The notes under the pieces are model-generated. The model made no database searches. It had not been told where the DNA came from and saw only the letters and a list, made by a program, of their open reading frames with translations. From contig LUCM01005929.1 of the NCBI GenBank assembly GCA_008360955.1, forward strand, positions 1-64,000: a DNA stretch of 64,000 bases, given 5' to 3'. This stretch comes from Fasciolopsis buskii. Taxonomy: Eukaryota; Platyhelminthes; Trematoda; Plagiorchiida; Fasciolidae. This document shows positions 1 to 11,800 of the stretch, in pieces. A program made the position numbers and the translations under genes. The stretch's first letter is position 1. The number at the start of each line of letters is the position of its first letter.

Positions 1-905
1 ACGAGGATCTACCACTTTTCTTGTAAATCGGTACAATTATCAGTTCACACCAGTGCTTCGGAATCTGTTTCTTTATCCAGGTTGTTCCCAGGCGTTTTGT
101 TAACTTCACTGTTAACACTCCGTCACCCTCCTTGGTGAAGGGTGGCAACAGTCCATTTGGTCTGGTTGCCTTATACATTTGAAGAAAACCTATCTCCCTG
201 ACCACCTCTATTTTGTATAGTGGACTGGTATCCTGCTTCAATGGTTCGCTTGCAGGCATAAGTCAACAGGCCACTGTGACTTTGGGCCAGTTATGTTGCT
301 CCGTAAGTTGTACTGCCCGGAGTACCAGTTGACGCTTCTGGGAGTGAATGTGCCGTCGGATTCTTGAATCACTTTGCTTACGCTCGGCTTCCGTGGATCA
401 CTGTTCCTAAGCAGTTGGCAAATTTTAAGGCCATTGCCGATAGCCACAGTCTTTTTCCATTTCCCTACGGTTCCCTGTTAACGGGTGCTCCGGGTATTTT
501 CTCGGACCACTGGTTAGTTGATGTCTCAGGGTCCTATGCGCCTCGTTGTATGTTACATACCGGAGGACAACTGAAGTCGAGGACATCCGTCGTTTTTTGA
601 TTTATGTAGCAAGGAGTCCTGCGTGACAGCTATCTCTGAGAGCAGAGCTTTAATTTGCTCCAATTGTTCGTTCGGATTCTGTGCATTTTGTTTAGACGGC
701 AATTGGAATTGTAGTTTGCTATTATTTTCTAGAATCAGCTGTGCTGGACGAGTGGCTTTTGTGCTAGTGTGAGCAGAGACTGAGCGTGCACACAGCGAAC
801 TCGGAGCAAAGCATGGTCTGAGTCCAATGAAGTGGACCAGAACGCGTGACAATCCCCGTTTGATGCACATCACCGGTGGCCGATGGCAATTTGATCGATC
901 TGATT
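1..905 (-). mobile_element. RTE-like LINE fragment (end of endonuclease, linker, start of RT)
   Basis: Read on the minus strand, this is the middle of a non-LTR retrotransposon. Near 905 it opens with the QID..AIGHR stretch of an APE-type endonuclease and a DSDHALLR motif. It then crosses the linker, where 238-447 matches the linker of the copy at 10.0-10.1 kb ([12 protein letters not shown] and FNWP-like words). At the left edge it reaches the start of the reverse transcriptase: the reverse complement of 1-35 is nearly identical to 52170-52205 of another copy. Several stops and frameshifts are present, so it cannot code. It continues left of the window. It lies upstream of the first visible cyclase exon, in antisense. 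Confidence 0.8.
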
Positions 906-1715
906 TCAACCCTGTGAATTCGAGGGGGGAGGGGGGGGGGCTAGATCAGCAGCAGCGTGTGGTCAGGACAAACTTTGGTGAGAGGATCTACGTTGTCGGT
1001 GCAAACGGCTGGGATAAAAAATTGGGTTTGATAATTCACACGTGGTGTCCTTTTGCAGCTGTATGCTTCCAAAAACGTTCTGGGCCGGGGTTTGGTAAAA
1101 CCACCAAAAGCTCCCGAACGATAGAAAAACCTGTTCTATCAAGATGGCAGTTTTACTATCGTTATTAGGATCCTATATATCATTACTTTTCCGCCATCGT
1201 TTAGTGGCTTCTGGTTATTGTTTAACACCCCCGAGTTGTAACTTGGCAGATGTAACCCGGGTTGGGATTACGATGTCTCCTCATTAGTCCTAATTACAGG
1301 TACGAAATGAACCAGTCATGTTATGTTCCCCAACTGTGGTATGCGTTATCCAAAATCATGCATTTATTCTGCTCTAGGCTGGGAATGCTGCACCGCAACC
1401 ACAAACCATGAAACGATGGAAAACCCCGTAGTAAAGTTTCAGTGAGTGATTCACTTTGATTTACATGTGAGCAGACTCATGCGCACTGATCATCCGTGTG
1501 TCTGCCATTCAGTTCAGAAGGCAGCAAAACAGTGCCGAATAAGTTGACTTAGTCAGATTGAAAGTCAAAAAAATTATCAGACTTGTCGTAGACTTGCCCA
1601 CTTCCTCTGCCAATTCCGTGTTGAGACGGGTGGTGCTATTTGGAAGCGAAACCCGAATAAAGAATCCTGAGCTTCACTAATTCATCAAGTGCTGCGACAC
1701 CTCCTTCTCTCTCTG

Positions 1716-1738
1716 CGTGTGTGTGTGTGTGTGTGTGT
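1716..1738. repeat. (GT)n microsatellite
   Basis: About eleven uninterrupted GT units. Confidence 0.95.
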
Positions 1739-2470
1739 AAATAGTAATGTTAGCCAGATTGAATTTCATTGACAACAGATCTGTCCACATTTGTATCCCA
1801 TATGTCCAATAATTACACAAATGATAATGAGTCTGTCAAAACAGGGAACATATACTAAGAAAAGACTGAAAAAATGACACTGTAGTTGCCTGCATACTTC
1901 GAATGAAATTCGCCACACTCAATTAGGCCAGTGAAATTCGGTGCCAGTATATGTTGCTTTCGGATCGAGTCTAAATTAGCTCACATCAGAGGGTCGATTC
2001 GTCAAGAACTCGATTAACATGGAGTTGTACAGACAGTAGTAGAAGCAAGTAAAGTCCTAATCGACGATGTTGGCTACTTGAGCAAACGTGTTCACCTATG
2101 TGGATGTTCACTGAGTGAACGACGAGCTATTCACAATGGCCACTCAACTTACGGGTGAAAATCTTGCAAACGCTTATTGCAGAGCCGTTTCATCTGGACC
2201 CGCTGGAAATCATCGTACTCGACTGAAGGTCGAATAATTTGAGTCAAATGCCTTGGCCACCAGGTTACTTGAAATGGCTTTCATCGAACTATTTAATAAC
2301 ACAACACATACATAACAGGATGGTTTTTGCGATTGTCGGATGAATAAATGTCATGAGAATTAGACTGTGAACTTATTAACCGGTGCGAGAAATATACTGG
2401 GGAAACCAGTTGGAATGAGTGCAAGTGATATCAAATGCAGATTTGTTGACTAATTTTGTTCATACGAAGT

Positions 2471-2562
2471 GATTCATCATATGATATCACCGCTCAAATC
2501 ACCATAAATAAACCATGGAAGCACTGTACAGCTGTTTCATCCTTGTTAGAAATCATCAGCAG
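2471..2562. repeat. Dispersed repeat family R1, copy 1
   Basis: It shares the core GGAAGCACTGTACAGCTG, followed by TTTCATCCTTGTTAG and ATCATCAGCA, with the copy at 16070-16158. Roughly 90 bases align with few differences. A more divergent copy at 3350-3497 adds a tRNA-like head on the minus strand. This suggests a SINE or SINE tail, but the full unit is not defined. Confidence 0.7.
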
Positions 2563-2657
2563 TTTAGTCTGATCTTGGTCATTGAATAGCAACTCCCAAA
2601 GCGACAACAACAACTTTGAAAATACCATTTGCGATCATTTCGATTTTCCTCGGACAG

Positions 2658-2837
2658 GATTCACAAGTTTCGCGAATCAGTGCAGAGATGCAGAATAGTA
2701 TGAACCGCGAATACCTTCTTCGTGCTCAGACGTTTGGGACTAGAGCCACCTACAAAGGAGGGATGGTGTTTGTGAAACCATTACGACGGCAAAGTCGTGT
2801 GGAAGCCAATAAAGAAACGGCGGTCGAAGTAAACAAA
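2658..2837 (+). CDS. Guanylate cyclase exon A: start of kinase-homology domain
   Basis: Sixty codons, open from a CGGACAG acceptor to a consensus GTAAGT donor, phase 0 at both ends. The segment [17 protein letters not shown] (residues 26-41) matches the beta2-beta3 strands of the kinase-homology domain of membrane guanylate cyclases. Lys40 lies where kinases have the ATP-contacting lysine (VAVK). The preceding residues fit the juxtamembrane segment. No glycine loop is seen, as is usual in this family. An in-frame ATG lies upstream at 2616, but it is in the intron side and unlikely to be a start. Confidence 0.85.
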
Positions 2838-5800
2838 GTAAGTCCCGGTCGAAAGTTGCATCTTGTTTTGCGTTTCAATCTTATTCCTCACTTTCACTTT
2901 GGAGCACTCGTTATCTTTCAATGGCGCTGTTTAATGAATTGATAAAACTGCGGTCCGGTTAGTCAGATATTTGACAAATCCAGTGAAGTTATAAGCCTGC
3001 AAAGGGGTCCTCGCGTGGTTATGCATGCTCGTCCAAAACCGAGGTGTACACTGGAAAGCAGGAAACAATTTGTGGTCGGATCGATAGACCTGGTTTTTCT
3101 GCCTCGTCTCGAAACCGGCGGTTTTGGCGTGCGATTATAGCGTCACTTGTTGGCTGTTCGTTATGCTTGGTATTCGGTTAGCATATGATTCGTCGCGCTA
3201 ACAACTTAGCTGTCGTATATTAGCTCTGTTCATTTTTGTTCGTTTTATTGCTTATAATTTTTGCAAACCATTTTGCAGTTGTCTTCGTTCAGTTTTGTGT
3301 CACACAAACCCAAATCTCTGAGTCTGATCCTGCAATGTCAACACCTAGTTTGCCATTAAAAGTCATGGAAGCAGTGCACAGGTGTTTCATCCTTATTAGG
3401 AATTGTCAGCGCTAAATATGCACCGTACCGGAACTGGGACGCGGACCCGGGTTGAACGATTTCGAGTCGAACATCTTAGCTATTACGCTAGCCGGGTTGA
3501 TTGTCAACTATTCACCGTATATCAATGATATGTGATGCAATGCCTGTGTCTATCATTGGCTCTTGCAAGCTACAGGCCTTTAAAGGCAGCAGATGGACGA
3601 AATCCCGGTGAGAAACAACTTCTCTGTTGGGAATCGAGTTGATTCTCCTACTACTTTAAATTGCCAGGTAGCAAAGCTCTGTAAGGTTGATTGCAATGTC
3701 TTCGTTTCCTACAGCGAAGTGGGAACGGACCAAGCCGTCACCTGATTCCAGCAGTGTGAACCAGAATAGTCAAGAATTTTCGACTGATTCAAGCAACCAG
3801 TGACCAGTGGCAGTATGATCAGTCTATTCAACGCTGTGAATGTGCAGGAGGGGCGCCAAGCGAGCCGGTATGGTAGATTTTGAGAACACCTGTTTTCCCT
3901 AAGCATTCTCTGATCAGAACAAACCGGAATGAGATGGTCATCGTTATCGGTTTGATCACCGGGGCCAGTAGGTAAACCCCCGACGTGCCTTTTTGCCTTT
4001 CCAAAACAGCCAACTTGAACACTGAAATCACCGACGATCACCAAAACGTTCGTTAAACACATGCTTCGAAGTAATCGGGACAGGTTTTGGTGGTATTCTT
4101 TTTTGACTTCAGGAAACTTTCAGTGGGTGGGCGCATAAGCAGACTCGATGAACAAACACCGGTGTTTCAATCGATTGCTACTGATACACACAGAATCGTC
4201 CAACCCAGCAGTTTTTGGTCGAGGTCTAGTCTGGCAGTGCATACTTGGCTGTCGTTTTTAAGGCGATTTTGCTCCAGGCGTGACCACGAGCGCTCGAAAA
4301 TGGATCATCTGTTCAGCAAAAAGCAAAGAGGAGAAAGTAGGTTGCGTTTGTGCTGCGGAGAGTGATTATGGAAGTGGGGTTTTGTGTGCCCGTTTCGGAA
4401 GTGCGGCATGCATCTATCTTAAAGGCCTCGAGATTTCAGGCTGATAAAGTTTTTTTTTACCTTATCTTGTCTAGTGTGCGAACGTTGAAGGCACCCAACT
4501 GAAGCTAACACTTAGACCACAGCAGTGCGCTGCACTTATTTCTTGATCTTCTACTAATGCTACTAACAAATACACCTACAAACCTGCAAACATTCGGGTC
4601 ATCTTTCATGATACCTATCTCGGGGGAAAGGAGGTTGGCAAGTTTATTCGAAATTATGTCAAGAGTGTTTTGGCGAGCGCTGAACTGCGGCTTCCCAGGC
4701 TGCAGAATCAAAAGTGTAAACCCAAACCAGTGCAGCGTCAAACCAGTGAGTGAACGGAAACAAGGAATCTGTGACTGAGCTCTTTCAGGTCTGGCACGCA
4801 CGATCTCGTTATGGCCAGGCACACGGGCAAAAAGAAATGGTTAGAGACAAAAAGATAAAGGTTGAGTAAGATAGCAGGAACTCTGAGCGGTAGCTCACTC
4901 ATCATTTCTCACTGCAATGTGCAATGCGGTCCTGATTAGCCTATGAGACGACCGAGCCAGCACAGAATTTTCATAGGTATATACTTCCTGGTGGGCGGAT
5001 GCTGCTAAAGAGTACAGCCGCTAAGTGGAGCGATTAGGGTTCTCAATCAAAGTTTGTGGTTCTAACAGAAACCTTGGACAGGGGCTGAATGGAAGCCCAT
5101 CCGGGTCAATTATTCTTCGATTGGTTTTTGCGACTGAATTCCCAGCTCAAATTAAGGTTCAACCTGGTGGAAAAGTAAGGGGCTACTCCGTCAGGCCTCT
5201 GCCCATTAACCTTCCGTCCATGATTGAATCTTCAGCTTCAGATAAGCAATCCTACATATAGCTCTTTTGGTCATGGGAGCACCCAATCTGTCATACCACC
5301 ATGTCAGGGCGCGGTCTTACTGCGACAGATTTATTGGACTACCGTATTCTGATTTCAGAATGTGCTTTTTCCATTATATTTGAATTGTCTTTGAATTCGA
5401 TGGTTCCCGAACTTGCTTTTTCATATTAAATGTCGATTAATCAGCCTCTTCTATCTAACAGTTTATGCTGACATGGAATAGTCTTGTTCTTAATGACGAT
5501 GATCGTCCGGATTTCTGTTATCTTTTGATCATCAGCAGTCACTCACTTCCAACTGTACGAAAGGAAGTACATGTCCGAATACTTTTGGCGCTGTTGATCA
5601 AAGTTGGAGCTCGCATTGTGATTAGTCAGAGAGTTTGCGTATGAATTGTATTTCATTTGAAAGCAATACTTTGATTCATTGTTTTTTGGGTATTGAAATA
5701 TACGAGATTTACCGAACTTTTAAAATGCATAAAAATTTGACGCTTGGTCGATAACTTATCTCTTTCCTCTGGGGAATTGACGGTGTACTTGGGTTCGAAC

Positions 5801-8800
5801 AATTTCATAACACCAACGGAAACTCGTGATCAAACGTTTTTTCTGCGTGTCAGCATACAGCTTTCCATTCCCAAATTTTGGTTCTAAGTAGGATAAGTGA
5901 AACAATATCATTCTGACCTCCCGAATCTTTTAGCGGTAGGTAGTGCTGGTAGCAGTAGTAGTGCTATTAATCATAGTATTAACAACAGTACATATCTTGG
6001 TTATGAAAACCTTGTTTCTTCCCATTGCGCGACCCTCCTATCATTGCCATCATTTTTGTCTCTCTTTCACTATAAAAATAACCTTATCAAGGTCAAAGAT
6101 ATGAATAATGATCACATTTGTCGTTTGATCGGTATTTGTCTGGAACCGGGTCATCAGTATATTGTAAACGAGTATTGTCCTCGGGGCAGTTTGCAAGATT
6201 TTCTACGGAAAGAACAGTTCACCATGGAATGGATGTTCAAATTGTCTTTGATTCAGGATATCTGTCGAGTGAGTTTCCCATTTGCGATCTTTCTTTTACT
6301 GTTTTTGTCTTACGTGTCCTCTCTCTTCGGCGGAAAGTGTTGCACGTACACATAGACACAGAAATGCAAGCACATACCAAACCTATCTTCAATTGATCCT
6401 CAGTCGCAGGAACGTGGGCGTTCCCCCTATGTCGGCCACACCTCCTGTCCCATTCCAATTACTTACATTGTATCCATTTTCCCATGTCCGATTATTTTAT
6501 TCATTTTCTCCTTAAATTCGCAACCATAGTTCTATCGACTTTTCGCTAGTGGTTTCTTACACGCATATGCCAATTCATGAAAAATGGTGAATTTGGAATA
6601 CGGCAGTCAAGCTGAACTGCTGTGCAAAAAACGGCACAATACATTGAAATATTGGTTCGTTGAACTGCATGCTAGAGCGCTTCTTTTACGCATAATTGCT
6701 AAAAACGAGGAACAGTGGAAATCCGAAGGCTGGCATCTAGTGAAGCCTAGTTCAACTTCTCAGCCGATAATCTTACTTTGACTTTTGGTTGCAGTTTTGG
6801 TTGCTATCGCAAGAGCACCGAACGCACACGGGTGTTGTTAGCTAAAATGATAGCGACCAAACAAATTAGAATTGGTTACAAATGAAAAATCATGCAGATG
6901 AAAAGAGAAATCTCTCAGATGCAGGACCACCTCTGACCAGAACATTTGTCTGCATCACCTGGAGTCTTCAATCGATGACTGAGGAAATTTCGCGAATCCC
7001 AACCCAGAATTCCAACTTGTTCCACTCGGCTAGGGCCACTGGTTCGAGTTTTCAAACCTTTTTTCTTGCCATAGAATGATCCTTTTGCCGCGTCTTTGAA
7101 ACCCTGCCTGTCTCTGAGAGTAGGCCATACTGACAAGTGTATTTCTGGACATGCATAACCCAAATCTAATCCATCGTAACCCATTCAGGCCCGGTGACTG
7201 TTCCAAGAACTGGACTCGGAGTCTCGATATTACACGCAGATGAAGATGTAGCGAGAAGCATTTTTATTTATTCGACCAGCAAGTAGAGAGAAAATAACTT
7301 TGAGAGCTGATTGGATAATGGAATGAATAAGCGATAACGATATCAGACATCATGTTTAGACAGAACATCTGACAAGGCAGTGTGCACGACTGATTGCACA
7401 ATCGAGAGATTTGCACCGGTTGTTTATCGAGCCATCCTGTATGCATTGTTAACAATTGATGAGCCATTATGAATTCATGGGATGCTTTCATCGCTTTTAA
7501 TCACTCAGTACCTCATGTGTAATTATCATCAGATAATTATACTTGGATGCGGGTACTTACTTAGACCTTATAGCGTTCCTACAATTACATTATAAAATGA
7601 ACCTCTTTAGCGTTTTGCTTTCAGAAACCTGTAGACGAAAATATTTCAGTGTTTCTTCTTCTTATTCTGAATCTCGTAACCGACAGTTTACATCAAGTTG
7701 TGACATGACAAATAGTGACCGAGTTAGCGACTAATTTCGAATGGTTGCTGTTTATTCCGAATTTATTTTTAATCACTTTCATCGTAAGGACATCGTGAAC
7801 GATCTAAGTGATTACTACGGTCATGTACTCTTGTTCAATAATTCTTTTTCCGTCGTTCACATGCATCTATCTTTCATCTACATCATAGGGAATGATTTAT
7901 TTGCATCAAATTTTCGGTCCACATGGAAACTTGAAAAGTTCTAATTGCCTACTGGATTCACGGTTTGCCGTCAAAGTCACTGATTTTGGATTGAATCGGG
8001 TTCGAGGCCCGAAGCCTAGCAAAGCGGAAATCGGATCTAACTTGTATTATGAGAGTGAGTCACTTACGCGTGTGCGCTCGTTGCGTGGTTTTCTGTGATC
8101 GATTGTGAAATTGCAGTTGATTTCCTTTTTGAATATGGCATGTTTAACGTTGTCACAACGAGACTACACCTTGACGTGGTGTGACGGCTTGCGTGCCTCC
8201 ATGATCCAACGAGCTATACAGGATGGCTTATCTCAAGCCGAAGATCCAATCATGCCTGGAAGGTCAATGGGTAGAGGCCTGACGAAGTAGTCTCCTGGTC
8301 CTCCAAGTCGGGGGTTGATCTGAGTTAGCAGCTCAGTCGTAAAAACGAGTGGAAGACTAATTGATCCAAGTAGATGGGCGCCCACTCAGCTGTACCCCGC
8401 TGCCTTGCGGTCAGGTTCTTGTCAGAACCAAAGGCTTTGGTTGAGAACCCTAATCGTTCTTCTGCTCAGCGGCCGGGCGCCCTAGAAACACCCGTCCATC
8501 AATCCCCATGAGTTACACGTCTACAAATAATTCCATACTGCATCGGTCGTCGTGCAGGATAATCAGGACCGCGCTGCCCATTGCATCAAGCGCATGTGGG
8601 GTGGATAGTGATAAGTAAGATGCTGCTCCGATTTGCCTCTCTTTTATTCAACCTGTCTCTTCTGTCTCCAACCCAATCTGTTTGCCCCTTCTGCCTACTC
8701 ATAGTATCTCCATTGATAACACGCCCGATACTCGCAATGGTTTATTGTCAAGTAGTGTAGTAGGTGGTTTTCAGTCTGTTAGCTCACATTTTCTCAAGCC

Positions 8801-11800
8801 TCGTCAGCCTCTGAATCTCGGTTCTTTCAATGTGCGCACTTTAATGCAGGCTGGCCAACAGGCATGTTTGGCTCTGACAATGGACTCACTTTCGATTGAT
8901 GTCTGCTGTGTGAGTGAAACACGAATTCAGGATTCGAGTAGAGTAATTCAGCTAACTGTGCCAAACGTCTCGTCAAGATATTTTCTTCGCACTTCAGGAG
9001 ACGAAGCAGCTCAAGCTGTGGGTCAACGTGGTGTAGGAATAGTCTTGAGTGAGAAGGCTGAAGCAGCCCTTTTAGATTGGATCCCAGTCAACAGTCGCTT
9101 ATGTGCCATGAGACTGCATGGATCAGTTGGCGTCCGAAAGGATAGTAGTGTTAAGCGTAGTTTACTTGTTATCTCGGCCTACGGTTCAACAGACTGCAGC
9201 ACTGATATGAAGTAAGACGAATTTTACGATAACCTCGTCACTCTTGTTCGGAAGAGCAAAAGCTCTGACATTGTAGTGGTAGCAGGTGACTTTAATACAC
9301 AAGTTGGAAAACTGAGTGCATCGGAGTCCGGTTTAGGTGGGCGATGCGCCTTGCCTGCACAGCGAACAGACAACGGAGGAAGACTTCTCCAATTCTGTGC
9401 AGATAATCATTTATTCCTATCTAGTACGAATTTCCGACACAGTTCGCGTCGCACAGCGACGTGGCGTTCTAACTCGACAGGTACTTTGAGTCAGATTGAC
9501 CATATTGCAGTTAGCTACCGTTGGCGCGGTTCTGCACAGAACTGTAGATCATACTGGACCACGTACGTCGAATCAAACCATGCGTTAGTTTTAATGCGCA
9601 GGCCACAAATCCGATTGGCTGACGAACGTTTGTCTGATTCGGCTGTTCGCAACAGCTGCGAACAGAAACTACCCGAGGAACTAAGAACTGCGACCAGTAG
9701 CAATGTAGACGATCAGTGGGATCAAATTAAGCAGGCGATGCATTTGGCAGCAAATTTCGCCTGCGGTCCCAGATCTAGCGTTCATCAAAAAAACTGGATC
9801 CCTCAAGCGTCGCTAATTCTAATGGAGCAAAAACGCGAGCTGCCTAACTGCAAGGAAATGAATAATATGCGTCGGCAGTTGCAGCGTCAGTTGACCATAA
9901 GCCTTAGGAATGACCGCAAAAGCTGGTGGGTTAAGGTAGCCGAAGAGATAGAAATGGCGTCCGCTTCAGGTAACAGTCAAAGACTGTTTAAGCTTATACG
10001 CGACAGCGGTGGGCGACACCGGGGAACTTCGGTTAGTGAAGTCGTTTGCGATAAGAATGGAGAGCTCATCCATGGTAGACAGGAAAGACTGGACCGTTGG
10101 GCAGAACTTTTCAAGGATCAGTTTAACTGGCCATGCGCTATCGTATCTAGTCCGACGCCTGGAGCTGTGAATCCTTGGGAGGTGTCACTTGATCCCTCAA
10201 CGGAAGTGGAAGTGGAGTCGAATATTCGGCTTCTGAAGAGGGGAAAAGCTGCCGGTCCCGACGAACTTCCCCCAGTTCTTCTCAAATTGGGTGAAGAAAT
10301 GTTGATGAAATCACTTACCTCCTTGCATCATGATATTTGGAACGAGGAACGTATCCCGCTATCATGGGGTGAGTCGCTGATTATACCCATTTTCAAGAAG
10401 AGTACACGGAGTGATTGCAGCAATCATCGTGGGATTAGTTTAATTCCGACAGTTACTGAGGTGTTAGCTTCGATAATACTGCACCGTTGGACACCGATTC
10501 GCGGGAGTAATATCCGCGAACAACAGGCCGGATTTCGGCCAGGTCGAGGTTGCATCGACCAGATATTCACTCTCCGACAGATACTCGAAACGCGCCACAC
10601 GCACCGGCGCCCTACGATCGTGGTCTTCCTCGACTTGAAAGGTGCTTTCGACTCCGTGGATCGACCAACACTGCTCAGTGCCCTCCACCGGAAGGGTATG
10701 CCAACGAAGTTCGTGAACCTGTTGCGAGCATTGTACTCGCATACCTACGGTCGCGTTAGGATATGCGGTGAACTGTCACTTTCATTCGAAACAACTAGTG
10801 GCGGTTGACAAGGGTGTCCCATCTCTCCATTCTTGTTCAACTTCGTCATGGATGAGGTGGTGGGAGATGCTTCAGGAGATCTCCGGGATGTAGGAGTCGA
10901 ACTGTGAGGTGGAGGAAAGCTATGCGACCTAGATTACGCAGACGACGTCGTGTGCCTGTTCGAGTTTGCGGACCATGCACAACGGGCACTAGATAGACTG
11001 TCGAGATCGGTTGCTCGATTTGGCATGTGGTTTGCACTTTCAAAGTGCAAAGTGCTGTTACAGGACTGGACGACAGCAGCGCCGAACTTGATACTGGATG
11101 GAGAGAAGCTGACGATTGTGGACCTTTTCACCTACCTTGGTCGCTGCGTGTCGAACGATGGTAGCTCGGGATCGGAAGTAAGTATGCATATATCCAAGGC
11201 TCGGGCAGCTTACGCTGGACTGAATCACTTGTGGCGTCGGCCTGATATTTCACTGAAGTTGAAAGGGGGTGTGTACTGTGCTGCAGTGCGTTCAGTTCTG
11301 TTGTACGGTTGCGAGACATGGAGTATGCGTGTGGGCGATGTTCGTCACTCGGAGGTTTTCGACAACCGATGTTTACGTAGTTTGGCTAGGATTGGTTGGA
11401 GTGACCGGGTGAGCAATATTGAGGTTAGGAATCTCGTATTGGATGCTTCTGAGAATAGCTTGTTTCAGCGTATGAAACTTAGTAGACTACGCTGGTTGGG
11501 TCACGTGTTGCGTGTGACGAACACTCGTCTACCATATGGTGCCCTATTTCGTGTTCCTCCTAAGGAATGGAGGAAGCCATGTGGAGGCCTACAGATGACA
11601 TGGCAACGCAGGATGAGAAAATGTACAGCGAAGTTAGGTAAAGTAGGTGTGTCAAGTCTCCGTGGTCGGGGTCCGAAAGACTCGTCGATTTGCTGGCTGA
11701 AGACACTTAAGGATATGGCAGTGAACCGTGAACAGTGGCGATCGTGCTGTCATTTTCTATCGAATCAGAATGATTGAAAACACGTGCGTTTGTACAGTTA

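Larger units (their letters stand above)
906..2657. other. Non-coding stretch before the first visible exon
   Basis: It holds a G-rich patch near 927-940, a GT microsatellite and one copy of a dispersed repeat at 2471-2562. I found no exon with a membrane-helix sequence followed by a phase-0 donor, which the cyclase would need here. It is therefore probably intron, with the preceding exon left of the window. Confidence 0.5.

Noticed and set aside
1144..1278. Short hydrophobic frame (MAVLLSLLGSYISLLF) as the cyclase membrane helix
   Set aside because: It ends in a stop without a phase-0 donor to exon A, and the juxtamembrane residues do not match the family.
5897..6091. Upstream extension of cyclase exon B
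   Set aside because: The frame is open, but no acceptor in phase 0 lies there. The residues are low complexity, and the join from exon A at 6092 aligns to the family without a gap.
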